A stretch of DNA of 64,000 nucleotides from an uncultured Methylophaga sp. (GTDB lineage: Bacteria; Pseudomonadota; Gammaproteobacteria; GCF-002020875). The stretch is from assembly GCA_937877715.1 (NCBI GenBank), contig CALEHW010000014.1, positions 1-64,000 on the forward strand, given 5' to 3'. Under the pieces are notes generated by a model that saw only the letters and a program-made list of their open reading frames with translations, was not told where the DNA came from and searched no databases. Positions 26,219-42,500 of the stretch are shown here, piece by piece; position 1 is the stretch's first letter, and every line of letters starts with the position of its first letter. The translations under genes and the position numbers were made by a program.

Positions 26219-27343
26219 ATGAACAGAGTTGATTCATGGTTGATGTTGAGCCATGCACCATCAGTGGGCCCCATCACCTTTCGCAAAGCACTGGACCATT
26301 TTGGCTCACCGCAGGCTGTTCTGGAGAGTACCCCATCCCTCTTGAGAAGATCGGGACTATTCAAGGGGCCTGCTCTCGATTTTCTGACACAAGCGGATGC
26401 TAAAAAAGAGCAGTCGATCGAGAAGGATCTGCGCTGGCTGGAGCAGGAGGATGCCCATATTCTGACCCTGGAGGATGAGGAGTATCCTCTTCTGCTCAGA
26501 GAGATTGCGGATCCCCCGCCACTACTGTTTGTGCGTGGCCACACAGATGTACTGCTGTTGCCGCAACTGGCCATGGTGGGCAGCCGCAATCCGGATACCA
26601 TGGGTAGAGAGATGGCGCGCGACTTTGCCCGTAGGTTGGCTCAGTCTGGTCTCACCATCACCAGTGGTATGGCACTGGGTATAGATACCGAATCCCATCG
26701 CGGCGCTCTGCAGGGTGGCAAGACCATTGCGGTTACGGGAACCGGACTGGATCGCGTCTATCCCGCCAGAAACCGTGACCTTGCCCATGAGATTGCCAGA
26801 GAGGGGGCAATCGTCTCCGAGTTCGCCATCGGTACAGAGCCGCGACCTGAAAATTTCCCGCGCAGAAATCGTATTATCAGCGGCCTCTCCCTTGGGACCC
26901 TGGTGGTGCAGGCTGCTCGCAAGAGCGGATCACTTATTACTGCCAGAATGTCGATGGAGCAGGGGCGTGAGGTCTTTGCCATCCCCGGGTCGATCCATAA
27001 TCCGTTGGCACGAGGCGGCCATCTGCTGATTCGCCAGGGGGCCAAATTGGTGGAGACCACGGAGGATATTGTAGAAGAGCTGGGAGGAATGTTGCATCTG
27101 TTGCGAGAGCGAATGACGGAGCAGCTTGCGACAGAGGGCGGAGTAGTAGATGGAGGGGTTTTTGGCCCAGAGACGGAGCAGGTTCTGGATGCTATAGGCT
27201 TTGAGTCGGTTCTGGTCGATCAGGTAGTGGAGATTTGTGGATTGACGACAGAGACAGTTTCCTCGATCATTATGCGCCTTGAAATTCAGGGAGTGGTTGC
27301 CTCTGCCCCCGGCGGGCGGGTAATGCGGCTACAAAAAAAGTGA
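26219..27343 (+). CDS. dprA: DNA-processing protein DprA
   Basis: A 374-residue protein that loads RecA on incoming single-stranded DNA during natural transformation. It has an N-terminal SAM-like region and the Rossmann-like DNA-binding core: MVGSRNPDTMGREMARDFAR, TSGMALGIDTESHRGAL, GTGLDRVYPARN and FPRRNRIISGLS. The C-terminal winged helix (VSSIIMRLEIQGVVASAPGG) is present. The ATG at 26219 follows GGGGAG. It is the first gene of dprA-smg-topA, a normal gammaproteobacterial cluster. Confidence 0.97.
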   Translation: MNRVDSWLMLSHAPSVGPITFRKALDHFGSPQAVLESTPSLLRRSGLFKGPALDFLTQADAKKEQSIEKDLRWLEQEDAHILTLEDEEYPLLLREIADPPPLLFVRGHTDVLLLPQLAMVGSRNPDTMGREMARDFARRLAQSGLTITSGMALGIDTESHRGALQGGKTIAVTGTGLDRVYPARNRDLAHEIAREGAIVSEFAIGTEPRPENFPRRNRIISGLSLGTLVVQAARKSGSLITARMSMEQGREVFAIPGSIHNPLARGGHLLIRQGAKLVETTEDIVEELGGMLHLLRERMTEQLATEGGVVDGGVFGPETEQVLDAIGFESVLVDQVVEICGLTTETVSSIIMRLEIQGVVASAPGGRVMRLQKK

Positions 27344-27350
27344 AAACAGA

Positions 27351-27836
27351 ATGCTCGACATATTAGTCTACCTTTTTGAAAACTACATCTATGAAGAGGC
27401 TGAGGAGGGATCCTCCCCGGCTCAGCTTCGTGATGAGTTGGTCCGTGCCGGCTTTAGTGAAAATGATATCGAGAGGGCCTTTAGCTGGCTTGAGGGGCTC
27501 TCCGGTCTGCAGGGAGAGTCTGCCAAGAGTGCTGCAGCAGTTGTGGGTCAGACCGGGAGAGAGATCTCCTTCCGTATCTACTCGGTTGCAGAGCAGGCTG
27601 TCATTGGTCGCGATGAGCAGGGGCTACTGCTCTATCTGGAGCAGATCGGGGTGCTGAATGCCGAGGCGCGTGAGGCGGTTATTGATCGGGTGATGGCGCT
27701 GGAGACCACTGCATTCGACAAGGAGCACCTGAAATGGGTGGTGCTGATGGTGCTCTTTAACCAGCCTGGTGCCGAATCTTCCTATGCCTGGATGGAAGAT
27801 TTTGTATATGATGGCGCCCCTGACCTATTGAACTAG
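27351..27836 (+). CDS. smg: Smg family protein (DUF494)
   Basis: A 161-residue protein of the Smg/DUF494 family, always found between dprA and topA in many gammaproteobacteria. It starts MLDILVYLFENYIYEE, includes FRIYSVAEQAVIGRDEQGLLLYLEQIGVL and ends WVVLMVLFNQPGAES near the C-terminus; longer motifs are described, not quoted in full. Its function is unresolved. An acidic helical protein, it starts seven bases after the dprA stop and lies 18 bases before topA. Confidence 0.93.
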   Translation: MLDILVYLFENYIYEEAEEGSSPAQLRDELVRAGFSENDIERAFSWLEGLSGLQGESAKSAAAVVGQTGREISFRIYSVAEQAVIGRDEQGLLLYLEQIGVLNAEAREAVIDRVMALETTAFDKEHLKWVVLMVLFNQPGAESSYAWMEDFVYDGAPDLLN

Positions 27837-27854
27837 AATTTGTGAGCCACAATT

Positions 27855-30497
27855 TTGAGTAAAAACCTCGTTATCGTAGAGTCACCTGCGAAGGCAAAAA
27901 CCATTGAGAAATTCCTCGGGGAGGGGTTTTCGGTGATGTCCAGCTATGGCCATATCCGTGACCTGGCTGGCAAGGGGATGGCGGTTGATATTGAGAACGG
28001 CTTTGAGCCCAACTACGAGGTTAGTGAGGACAAGAGCAAGGTAATCAATGAGCTGAGGCGTGCATCCAAAAAGGCCTCCATGGTCTGGCTCGCATCGGAT
28101 GAGGACCGCGAAGGAGAGGCCATTGCTTGGCATCTGGAGGAGGTGCTCGGGCTCAACGAAGATAATAGCCAACGTATTGTATTTCATGAGATTACCAAAC
28201 CAGCCATTCTTGCTGCAATAGAGAATCCACGGCAGATCAACCGTGATCTGGTAGATGGCCAGCAGGCGCGCAGAATCCTCGACCGACTGGTCGGATTTGA
28301 ACTCTCCCCGGTGCTCTGGAAAAAGATCCAGACCGGCCTCTCCGCAGGTCGCGTACAGTCTGTTGCGGTCCGCATTGTTGTAGAGCGGGAGCGGGAGATT
28401 GAGTCCTTTACTCCAGTATCCTCCTTCCGGATCACCGCACAACTCTTAACCGACCAGGGTGCTACTGTAGAGGCGCGTCTTCCCAAAGATCGTGAGGGAA
28501 TTGAGGCCGCCGAGGAGTTTCTCTCCAGGATAAAGGATGCCTCTTTCCAGATCAGCAAGATCGAGAAGAGGCCGGCAAAACGGTCACCACGAGCACCATT
28601 CACCACCTCAACCCTGCAGCAGGAGGCCTCCCAGCGCCTCGGCTTCTCGGTGCGTCAGACCATGATGGTGGCGCAGCGTCTCTATGAGGCTGGAAAGATT
28701 ACCTATATGAGGACCGACTCAGTCAACCTCTCGGAGCTGGCTCATACTCAGGCAGAAGAGGTCATTCAGCAGGAGTTTGGTGCTGAGTATGTAGAGCAGC
28801 GTCAATACAAGACCAAGTCGGCGGGTGCGCAGGAGGCGCACGAGGCGATTCGCCCTACCGACCTGAGCAGACCGACAGTAAGCGGTGAGAAGAATCAACA
28901 GCGACTCTACGAGCTGATCTGGCAGCGCACCATCGCCTCACAGATGGCAGATGCAAGGCTGGAGCGGACTACCGCCACTATCGATGTCTCCTCGGTAGAG
29001 GAGTCCCTGGTTGCCAAGGGGGAGATTCTTATTTTTGACGGTTTCCTCAAGGTCTATCAGGAGCGAGGCAAGGAGGATGCCAAGAGACTGCCGGCAATTA
29101 GCGAAGGTCAATCTCTGCAGCTAGAGGTGATGCGCGCGCAGGAATCATTCAGTCGGCCACCGGCACGTTTTACTGAGGCGAGCCTGGTGAAGAAGCTGGA
29201 GGAGCTGGGTATCGGTCGTCCATCCACTTATGCACCCACTATCTCTACAATTCAGAATCGCGGTTACGTCAGCCGTGGTATACGGGATGGAGTAGAGCGT
29301 ACGGTACGTATCCTTGCTCTACATGGCACAGAGATTGTTAATGAAGATCGAGTTGAGATGACTGGATCCGACAAGGGAAAGCTGATCCCTGAGGATATTG
29401 CAGGTGTTGTTGTCGATTTTTTGGTAAAGCATTTCTCAGAGGTTGTGGACTACAATTTTACCGCACGGGTTGAGGCTGAGTTCGATGAGATCGCCGCAGG
29501 AAAACTTGGGTGGCGTGAGATGCTGGCCGATTTCTACCAGCCATTCCATAAAGATATTGAGGAGTCTGCAGATGTATCCCGTGAGGAGGCATCACAGACC
29601 AGACATCTTGGCACAGATCCAAAAACCGGGCGCCCGGTAAGCGTAAAGATTGGTCGTTTTGGTACCTATGCCCAGATCGGCACCAAGGATGATGAGGAAA
29701 AACCACTGTTTGCCGGGTTGCGGCCCGATCAGCGCAAGGACAGCGTAACCCTGGAGGATGTGCTGCCACTGTTTGAGCTTCCGCGCCAGCTGGGAATCAC
29801 CCAGGATGGTGAGTCGGTAATGGTAAATGCCGGCCGTTTTGGCCCCTATGCAGGGTTTGTTGATGAGGTTGTACGTGACTATCTGCAGGATAATGAGGTC
29901 AAGGGGATTGATCTGGTTGCCCAGAATGTCTCCATTGAGCCAGAGGATCCACACACTATTGAATTGGATCAGGTGCTTGGATTTATTGAGAAGAAGAAGG
30001 AAGGTGATGCAGAGAAAGAGATCCGCCTTTTTGAGGGGTCTCTCATTCAGGTGCTTGATGGCCGCTGGGGCCCATTTATCACCAATGGCTTCAAGAACGT
30101 CAAGCCACCAGCTGATCGTGAGCCAGAGAGCCTGACCCTGGAAGAGTGTGAGAAACTGTTGGATGCTAGCGAGAAAGAGCGCAAGCGTCTCTCCAAACAG
30201 TACCATGGCGGCGGTTTTACCCTGCTCAGAGAGCCGGCCTCTACGCCCAATGCAACGATCAAGGTCAAGGATGGCAAACTGGAGAAGGCGATGGAGATGG
30301 TTGAGGCGTTGGAGGCAATGGGTAAATCTATCAGACTGATCTCTGCCAACGGTGCAGCAGCCATCCGCATGGCAGAGAAGCGCAAGGCAACAGCGGCCAG
30401 CAAAAAGAAGGCAGCCCCCAAAAAGAAGAGTGCGGTGAAGAAAAAGGCAGTTAAGAAAAAAGCCGCAAAAAAGAAGAGCGCCAAGAAGAAAACTTAA
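27855..30497 (+). CDS. topA: DNA topoisomerase I
   Basis: An 880-residue type IA topoisomerase that relaxes negative supercoils. The Toprim domain is at the N-terminus (VIVESPAKAKTIEKFLG, then LASDEDREGEAIAWHL with the metal-binding acidic residues). The catalytic tyrosine is in GKITYMRTDSVNLSE near residue 285. The C-terminal part has cysteine-free topoisomerase C-repeats (KIGRFGTYAQIG, VNAGRFGPYAGFV, GRWGPFITNGFKN) instead of the zinc ribbons of E. coli TopA. It ends in a lysine/alanine-rich tail of about 35 residues. The start is TTG at 27855. Confidence 0.97.
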   Translation: MSKNLVIVESPAKAKTIEKFLGEGFSVMSSYGHIRDLAGKGMAVDIENGFEPNYEVSEDKSKVINELRRASKKASMVWLASDEDREGEAIAWHLEEVLGLNEDNSQRIVFHEITKPAILAAIENPRQINRDLVDGQQARRILDRLVGFELSPVLWKKIQTGLSAGRVQSVAVRIVVEREREIESFTPVSSFRITAQLLTDQGATVEARLPKDREGIEAAEEFLSRIKDASFQISKIEKRPAKRSPRAPFTTSTLQQEASQRLGFSVRQTMMVAQRLYEAGKITYMRTDSVNLSELAHTQAEEVIQQEFGAEYVEQRQYKTKSAGAQEAHEAIRPTDLSRPTVSGEKNQQRLYELIWQRTIASQMADARLERTTATIDVSSVEESLVAKGEILIFDGFLKVYQERGKEDAKRLPAISEGQSLQLEVMRAQESFSRPPARFTEASLVKKLEELGIGRPSTYAPTISTIQNRGYVSRGIRDGVERTVRILALHGTEIVNEDRVEMTGSDKGKLIPEDIAGVVVDFLVKHFSEVVDYNFTARVEAEFDEIAAGKLGWREMLADFYQPFHKDIEESADVSREEASQTRHLGTDPKTGRPVSVKIGRFGTYAQIGTKDDEEKPLFAGLRPDQRKDSVTLEDVLPLFELPRQLGITQDGESVMVNAGRFGPYAGFVDEVVRDYLQDNEVKGIDLVAQNVSIEPEDPHTIELDQVLGFIEKKKEGDAEKEIRLFEGSLIQVLDGRWGPFITNGFKNVKPPADREPESLTLEECEKLLDASEKERKRLSKQYHGGGFTLLREPASTPNATIKVKDGKLEKAMEMVEALEAMGKSIRLISANGAAAIRMAEKRKATAASKKKAAPKKKSAVKKKAVKKKAAKKKSAKKKT

Positions 30498-30553
30498 ACC
30501 ACAACTCACGCAACCAACAGAGCAAATGCCACTCCTGTAATTAACACAGCAAC

Positions 30554-30581
30554 CGTCACTCCCGCGCAGGCGGGAGCCCAG
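30554..30581. repeat. dRS3-like short inverted repeat
   Basis: CTCCCGC (30559-30565), loop GCAG, GCGGGAG (30570-30576) forms a perfect 7-bp hairpin, flanked by GTCA and CCAGAAA. The whole resembles the widespread GTCATTCCCGCG...CGGGAATCCAG intergenic repeat. I see one copy in the window, between topA and purE. It is not followed by a T tract, so it is a weak terminator at best. Confidence 0.7.
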
Positions 30582-30598
30582 AAACAAGGATTAAAAAG

Positions 30599-31102
30599 AT
30601 GCCAGAAAAATTTGTCGCCGTATTAATGGGGTCGGATTCAGACCTGCCAACCATGCAGGCCTGCCTCGATATTTTGAATAATCTGGAAGTTCCATTTGAG
30701 GTAAAAATCACCTCTGCACACCGAACACCAGCTATTACCCATGACTATGTAACGGATGCAGATCAGCGAGGCTGTGGTGCCTTTATTGCTGCCGCTGGCC
30801 TTGCCGCACATCTTGCTGGTGCGGTGGCTGCAGCAACCACCAAGCCAGTTATTGGTGTGCCCATGAATGGGGCGCTGGAGGGGATGGACTCGTTACTCTC
30901 AACAGTACAGATGCCGGGTGGTATTCCTGTTGCCACGGTAGCAATTGGCAAACACGGAGCGAAGAACTCGGCCTATCTTGCAGCACAGATTCTGGCAACT
31001 GCAGATGCAGCACTGGCGCAGCGTCTTAAGGATGAGCGTGCAGCCAATGCAGAGGCTGTTCAGGCAGCTGATGCAAAATTGCAGGAGCAGCTAAAGGGGT
31101 AA
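30599..31102 (+). CDS. purE: N5-carboxyaminoimidazole ribonucleotide mutase
   Basis: A 167-residue class I PurE that moves the carboxyl group of N5-CAIR to make CAIR in purine synthesis. [16 protein letters not shown] at residues 11-26 and the catalytic histidine in [12 protein letters not shown] are diagnostic, as is [20 protein letters not shown]. It normally pairs with PurK, which is not adjacent here; an Ala/Gln-rich C-terminal helix extends the usual protein slightly. A hairpin terminator follows 22 bases after its stop. Confidence 0.97.
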   Translation: MPEKFVAVLMGSDSDLPTMQACLDILNNLEVPFEVKITSAHRTPAITHDYVTDADQRGCGAFIAAAGLAAHLAGAVAAATTKPVIGVPMNGALEGMDSLLSTVQMPGGIPVATVAIGKHGAKNSAYLAAQILATADAALAQRLKDERAANAEAVQAADAKLQEQLKG

Positions 31103-31123
31103 TCCAACCCATTCACGGCTCAG

Positions 31124-31156
31124 AAGCCTCACCTTAGGGCGGGGCTTTGTTGTTTC
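31124..31156 (+). terminator. Rho-independent terminator after purE
   Basis: AAGCCTCACC (31124-31133), loop TTAG, GGCGGGGCTT (31138-31147) form a 10-bp stem with one mismatch and one G-U pair. The stem is followed by TTGTTGTTTC. It lies 22 bases after the purE stop and fits termination of the plus-strand transcript. Confidence 0.75.
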
Positions 31157-31224
31157 TGGGGCATTACAGTGAAGAAGCTTGCTTGATGACCAGAGATCAT
31201 TCCCTTAAGACTGGCTACGGATCA

Positions 31225-31407
31225 TCACCAAAAAACAGCCACCAGCAATAACCCCCAGATAGCAATCGCCAAATAGACCATCAGGGGGGATCGCTTTTTC
31301 TCAGCTGTTTCCTCCTCAATCTCCTCGTATGGATGGTCAACTCCCAACCGCTCAAGCACCTCTGGCTGGTTCTGATAGAACCACCTCAGCTCATTCTCAT
31401 CCTCCAT
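31225..31407 (-). CDS. Small C-terminally anchored membrane protein, unknown function
   Basis: From the ATG at 31407 the product is 60 residues; an in-frame TTG at 31431 that overlaps the methyltransferase stop would give 68. It begins with an acidic region (MEDENELRWFYQNQPEVLER), has a run of glutamates near EEIEEETAEKK, and ends with one membrane helix (MVYLAIAIWGLLLVAVFW). I recognise no family. The tail-anchored layout and close placement after the methyltransferase suggest co-transcription. Confidence 0.6.
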   Translation of the reverse strand: MEDENELRWFYQNQPEVLERLGVDHPYEEIEEETAEKKRSPLMVYLAIAIWGLLLVAVFW

Positions 31408-31427
31408 AACTCCCACAAGCACGGGGT

Positions 31428-32150
31428 TCAAGTCTTTATTTTTGCATCAGGTTGGTCGGCAACCGAACAGGAGTTCAGGGTCGAACCCAGCAGTATGCAT
31501 CTCGAAGAATCAGAGCTGCTCTTATGGGACCGGATAACAACGAAGGCGCCACTGCCGTAACCGTCAATTATGGAGGGAGTATTGGCTTTCCTCTCCGGGA
31601 GCAGGGTTTGTCTGAACTGAAAGTGGTTGAATCCTGTGATGTGCAGCATTTCTACCATCTCATCTATGGAATAGAAGTTGGCTTCTTTGTAGAAGGTGCT
31701 GTCTCCTTTGCTCTCTTTATACTCCTTTCCCATGCTGCTTGTAGAGTCAATCATCCCGATAATCAGAATACCATCTTCCCGCAGTACTCGATGAGCCTCC
31801 TGGAGTGCCTGTGGGACTGAATCGACAAAACAGAGCGTGGTGACAAAGATCAGGTAGTCATATTTGCCGCTCTCCAGCGGCAGATTCTCTGCAGACCCCT
31901 GTTGGAGTTCCAGACCACGCTTTGCAGCTATGGCACGCATGGCTGCAACAGGCTCGATTCCTGATGTTATCCCCAGCGGCCCTATAAAGCGCCCGGTTCC
32001 TGCGCCCACTTCAATACCTCTCCCTTGGGCAGGTAACAGCTCCCGAACCGCATTCAGTTCCAGCTGATAGCTTTTACGGTGCTCATCAAACCACTGGTCA
32101 TATTGGTGAGCATGATCCTCAAACGGGTTATCCCGGATGGTCTCCGGCAA
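31428..32150 (-). CDS. Class I SAM-dependent methyltransferase (Methyltransf_11 type)
   Basis: I place the start at TTG 32150, seven bases after GGAG, giving 240 residues beginning with PETIRDNPFEDHAHQYDQWF. The open frame extends 57 codons further, but that part lies inside the malic enzyme gene. Motif I is GIEVGAGTGRFIGPLG, motif II is YDYLIFVTTLCFVDS, and a post-motif VLREDGILIIGMIDS follows. Such proteins methylate small molecules or act in tellurite/arsenic or cofactor pathways; the substrate cannot be told. The start nearly touches the malic enzyme stop at 32152. Confidence 0.83.
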   Translation of the reverse strand: MPETIRDNPFEDHAHQYDQWFDEHRKSYQLELNAVRELLPAQGRGIEVGAGTGRFIGPLGITSGIEPVAAMRAIAAKRGLELQQGSAENLPLESGKYDYLIFVTTLCFVDSVPQALQEAHRVLREDGILIIGMIDSTSSMGKEYKESKGDSTFYKEANFYSIDEMVEMLHITGFNHFQFRQTLLPERKANTPSIIDGYGSGAFVVIRSHKSSSDSSRCILLGSTLNSCSVADQPDAKIKT

Positions 32151-32151
32151 T

Positions 32152-33405
32152 TCAGATCTCCGCCTGTCCAGCAACACCACTCTCAATTGCTGCACGCCGT
32201 ACTGCAGTGGGGACATAACCACGTAGTCGTGGATCCAGTGGTTTGGGGATGATGTAGTTGGGGCCGTACTCCAGATCCTCATCCGGGTAGGCCTCACGTA
32301 TCTCATCGAGAATTGGCTCACAAGTGAGGTATTGCAGCGCCTTGACAGCAGCTATCTTCATCTCCGTATTGATAATTGTGGCCTTGGCATCCAGTGCTCC
32401 ACGGAAGATGTAGGGAAAGCAGAGTACGTTATTGACCTGGTTTGGAAAATCACTGCGGCCGGTGGCCATGATAAGGTCGGAACGTGCCTCTTTTGCCAGT
32501 CGTGGGTGAATCTCAGGATCAGGATTGGAGAGGGCAAAGATAATCGGACGCTCTGCCATACTTTTGATCATTGCAGCAGTGACCAGATTTGGGCCGGAGA
32601 GACCGATGAAGATATCCGCATTTTCCATCGCCTCGTAGAGGGTGCGCTGCTCTGTGGTTCTGGCGAAGATTTGTTTGTAGAGGTTGAGATCGGTTCTCCC
32701 ACCATGGACCACACCGCGGCGGTCGACCAGGGTGATGTGTTCTTTGCAGGCCCCGAGAGTGAGCAGTAGTTGCATCGAGGCGATGGCAGCTGCACCGGCA
32801 CCAAGACAGACTATATTGGCGGACTCTAGGGTTTTTCCCTGGAGCTCAAGTGCATTGAGCAACCCGGCGGCAATGATGATGGCTGTACCGTGTTGATCAT
32901 CATGGAATACCGGAATGTTGAGGCGATCAATCAGTGCCCGCTCAATTTCGAAGCAGTTGGGTGCGGATATATCCTCCAGATTGATGCCACCAAAGGTGGG
33001 GGAGATTCTGGCAACAGTCTCTATGAATGCCTGATTGGAGGAGGCATCAACCTCTATATCAAAGACATCAATATCGGCAAATTTCTTGAAGAGTACCGCC
33101 TTCCCCTCCATCACTGGTTTTGCAGCCAATGGCCCCACATTGCCCAGACCAAGCACGGCACTGCCGTCAGTTACAACGGCGATCAGATTTCCCTTGCCAG
33201 TATAGCGGTTAACCTTTTTTGGGTTGGCCGTAATTTCACGTACAGGGGCGGCAACCCCAGGGCTATAGGCCAGACTCAGATCATGCTGGCTCTCAAATGG
33301 TTTGGTTGGAAGCGTTGCAATCTTACCGTATGGCTTTGTTGCGTGGTAGTCGAGCGCCTCTTGCAGCAGGTGCTGGTCTTCCGGATGTAGTGGCTTATCT
33401 GTCAC
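32152..33405 (-). CDS. Malic enzyme, short form
   Basis: A 417-residue malate dehydrogenase (decarboxylating) that yields pyruvate and NAD(P)H. It has the malic N domain with the tyrosine in [16 protein letters not shown], the lysine/metal region [26 protein letters not shown] and [18 protein letters not shown]. The NAD-binding domain has [17 protein letters not shown]. The phosphotransacetylase-like domain of E. coli MaeB is missing, as in short bacterial malic enzymes. The start is GTG at 33405 after a strong GAGGAGG. It lies just after the glutamate synthase genes, with a 49-base gap. Confidence 0.94.
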   Translation of the reverse strand: MTDKPLHPEDQHLLQEALDYHATKPYGKIATLPTKPFESQHDLSLAYSPGVAAPVREITANPKKVNRYTGKGNLIAVVTDGSAVLGLGNVGPLAAKPVMEGKAVLFKKFADIDVFDIEVDASSNQAFIETVARISPTFGGINLEDISAPNCFEIERALIDRLNIPVFHDDQHGTAIIIAAGLLNALELQGKTLESANIVCLGAGAAAIASMQLLLTLGACKEHITLVDRRGVVHGGRTDLNLYKQIFARTTEQRTLYEAMENADIFIGLSGPNLVTAAMIKSMAERPIIFALSNPDPEIHPRLAKEARSDLIMATGRSDFPNQVNNVLCFPYIFRGALDAKATIINTEMKIAAVKALQYLTCEPILDEIREAYPDEDLEYGPNYIIPKPLDPRLRGYVPTAVRRAAIESGVAGQAEI

Positions 33406-33454
33406 AGACCACCTCCTCTATCAGTTTAATATAGAGAAGGTAGCCTGTAGCTAT

Positions 33455-39351
<5,897 letters not shown>

Positions 39352-39412
39352 GGTTAATTTGAATGTCTAAAGATGAGTGGACGCACTTCCCCACTCCAAA
39401 AATCGGCCGGCA

Positions 39413-39441
39413 AGTATAGAACAGCAGGGGCTTTTATTCAA
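39413..39441 (-). promoter_or_regulatory. Candidate sigma-70 promoter of gltBD
   Basis: On the minus strand TTGAAT (39441-39436) and TATACT (39418-39413) are 17 bases apart, close to the consensus. The predicted start is about 55 bases before the gltB ATG. No operator was recognised. Confidence 0.6.
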
Positions 39442-39490
39442 TTTTCTCCTTGGTATAGGAGGGCTCTGCAGCGCGGCAATACCCCTTTGC

Positions 39491-39535
39491 TGGAAAAGAA
39501 AAATGGCATTGAGGCGATACTGCCTCAATGCCATT
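39491..39535 (-). terminator. Rho-independent terminator of the RND operon
   Basis: AATGGCATTGAGGC (39502-39515) pairs perfectly with GCCTCAATGCCATT (39522-39535) around a six-base loop. On the minus strand the 14-bp stem is followed by TTTCTTTTCC. It lies 25 bases beyond the stop of the RND permease gene and separates it from gltB. Confidence 0.9.
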
Positions 39536-39559
39536 CTCGGGGAGGAGATATTGTCGGCA

Positions 39560-42500
39560 CTACGCCTCCTCTTCCTCCAGATCATTTGCCTCCATAAACA
39601 CCTTCTCTCCTGCACTTATACAGCCCAGTGGGATAACAAGCAGAGTTAGCAGAGTTGAGACAAAGACCCCGAACAGCAATGATACAGCCATCCCCTGGAA
39701 GATGGGGTCGGTCAGAATTACTGCAGATCCGAGAACCAGAGCCAGTGCCGTGATCAGGATAGGCCGGGTTCTTGATTTGGCAGCAAGAATGACAGAGTCA
39801 ATCAAGGAGTTTCCTCCGCGGAAGGAGTGCATGGTGAAGTCCACCATCAGGATGGAGTTTCGTACAATGATACCGGCAAGGGCGATCCACCCGATCATTG
39901 AGGTAGCAGTAAATTCCGCATTCATGATCCAGTGCCCCGGGACAATGCCAAGCAGGGTAAGCGGGATTGGTGACATGATGATTGCCGGAATGACAAAGTT
40001 GCCAAAGGCCCAGACCACCAGCATGTAGATGGCGACCAGGGCCACCCCGAAGGCGATGCCCATATCACGGAAGGTCTCATAGGTGACGGTCCACTCGCCG
40101 GTCCACTCAAACCCGGTCTGCTTATCGTTGGCTGGAGCTCCGGTGTACTCACCGCTGCGTAATTCTATGCCATCCGGGGTGACATATCCTCTCTCCTCCA
40201 GGATTCGCTCCACATCCAGCATCGCATAGATGGGGGCTCCGAGACGGCCCACAGCATCACCCACCACAAACTCAACATTGCGTAGATCCTTGTGGAAGAT
40301 GATTGGATCACGCTGGACCTTCACGAACTTGCCAAGCTCAGAGAGCGGAATGGTTCGCTGATCCATGGTCATGATCGGTAGATCCCCCAGACGATTGAGG
40401 TGTGATCTCTTCTCGATAGGAATTGTCATTACAATGTAGGTGGGCTCCAGAATCAGTGACTGGAAGATAGTTGCTGCTTGGAACTCGCCCATCACCATAG
40501 CCAGATGCTGGTTGATGGTCTCTACGGAGATACCCTGGCGTGAGGCCTTCTCACGGTCGACCTCAAAACGCCAGGTCTCCATTGAGCTGCGCATCAGGTT
40601 ATCAACATCGGAGATACGTTCTGATTCACGGAAGATCTCTGTAATATCATCCGCGACCTTGCGTCTGGTCTCTGCATCAGGACCATGAATTTCAGCCACT
40701 ACAGTCTGCAGTACTGGAGGACCTGGAGGCATTTCGACCACTGTAATTGCGACTCCGGCCGCCTCAGCAATTGGTTGTAGCTGTTCGCGAACAGCGCTGG
40801 CAATCTGGTGGCTGGTACGGTCACGCAGGGTTTTGTCGGTCAGCTGGACCGCAACCTCGGCTTGCCACGGAAATTGGCGTAGATAGTAATGGCGAACCAG
40901 ACCGTTGAAGTCGAATGGCTGTGCGGTGCCCACATAGTTCTGGATGGCAACAATCTCCTCGACATCACTGAGTTTGGCAGCAATCTGGCGGGTAAAGTTG
41001 GCTGTAGTCGGAAGTGCTGTCCCATCTGGCATATCAATAACAATGCTGAAACTGGATTTATTGTCAAATGGCAACATCTTCACTGGAACGGATGTGTTGT
41101 AGAACATATACATGGCGGCAAAGAAGCTGAGAATCAATCCCATAAGAAAGCCCCAACCAAGCATTTTATTGTTAACCAGAGAGAGGATTGCCTTGCGGAA
41201 GAATACATCCATCCGGGCATCGATTTTCTCGTCACGCTCCTCCATTTTTCGCAGTTTATCCATGCTTGGGGCTATGCGCATCGCCAGCCAGGGGGCAAAT
41301 ACCAGCGCCGCAAACAGCGACAGCACCATAGCGACAGAGCCGAGAGCAGGAATTGGTTCCATGTAGGGGCCCATCATTCCGGAGACAAACCCCATGGGGA
41401 TAAGGGCTGCAACCACCGTATAGGTTGCCAGAACTGTTGGATTGCCTACCTCCCGCACCGCATCGACTGCCGTACGGGTATCCATGGTTCCTGCCATCAG
41501 CCAGCGTCGGTAGATGTTCTCTACGATAACGATGGCATTGTCGACCAGGAAACCGATGGAGAAGATCAGAGCGAAGAGGCTCACCCGATCAATGGTGTAA
41601 CCCATTAGCATGGCAACAAATACTGTGCCGACCAGCACCACAGGGATAGTTAGCAGTACCACAATGGAGGGTTTGATGCCGAGACTGAGCCAGACTAGCA
41701 GGGTAACGGCAGCGGTTGCCACAAAGAGTTTGAACAGCAGGTCATTTACCTTGTTATTGGCGCTCTCACCATAGTTTCTGGTCACCTCAACATGAACATT
41801 GTCAGGGATCAGATACCCCTTGAGGTTGTTGTTTACCTCATCGAGAATGCTATTGACCACGGAGACCCCGTTGGAGCCACGCTGTTTGGCCAGGGCAATA
41901 GTTACCGCCGCAGCATCCCTGATTTGCCCCTCATGCGAGCTGGCAGGGCCGGTTGAGAAGGTGACAATCTCCTTGGTTTCCTGAGGCCCCTCAGTGACGT
42001 TGGCAACATCTCTCAGAAATACCGGGGTGCCTCGATGCTGTCCAACCACCAGCTGCTTGACCTCTTCAACTTTGGAGAGGAAGCCGCCGGACTCAATAAA
42101 GAAGAAACGGTCGCTCATCTCCACAGAACCGACGGTATGGCCGGTATTGGCAGTCTGCACCGCATGGACAATCTGTCCGGGGCTCACCCCGAATCCGGCC
42201 AGGCGCTCGGGTAGAACCTCGATTCTCACTTGACGGGAGCGTCCCCCGGTGACAAAGCCGACACCGGTCTGGGGCAGCTGTTTGAGGTGCTGTAGCACAC
42301 TGACACCCAGGGTTCTCAGGTACTCGTCATCGACCTCCTCAGACCAGAGGGTGAGGGTGACAGAAGGGACATCATCCACCTCTTTCGGTTTCACCATCGG
42401 GGGCTTGATCCCCTTAGGCAGCAGGTCGAGGTTGGACTGGATCTTGCTGTGGACCTGGACAATGGATGGGCCCATCGGTTCACCCACCTTGAACTGAATG

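Noticed and set aside
29592..30587. 331-codon open frame on the minus strand
   Set aside because: It lies wholly against topA, has low-complexity Phe/Leu/Cys-rich sequence and results from the Lys-rich codons of the topA tail.
32151..32321. N-terminal extension of the methyltransferase
   Set aside because: It lies within the malic enzyme gene; a TTG with a well-spaced GGAG at 32150 explains the start.
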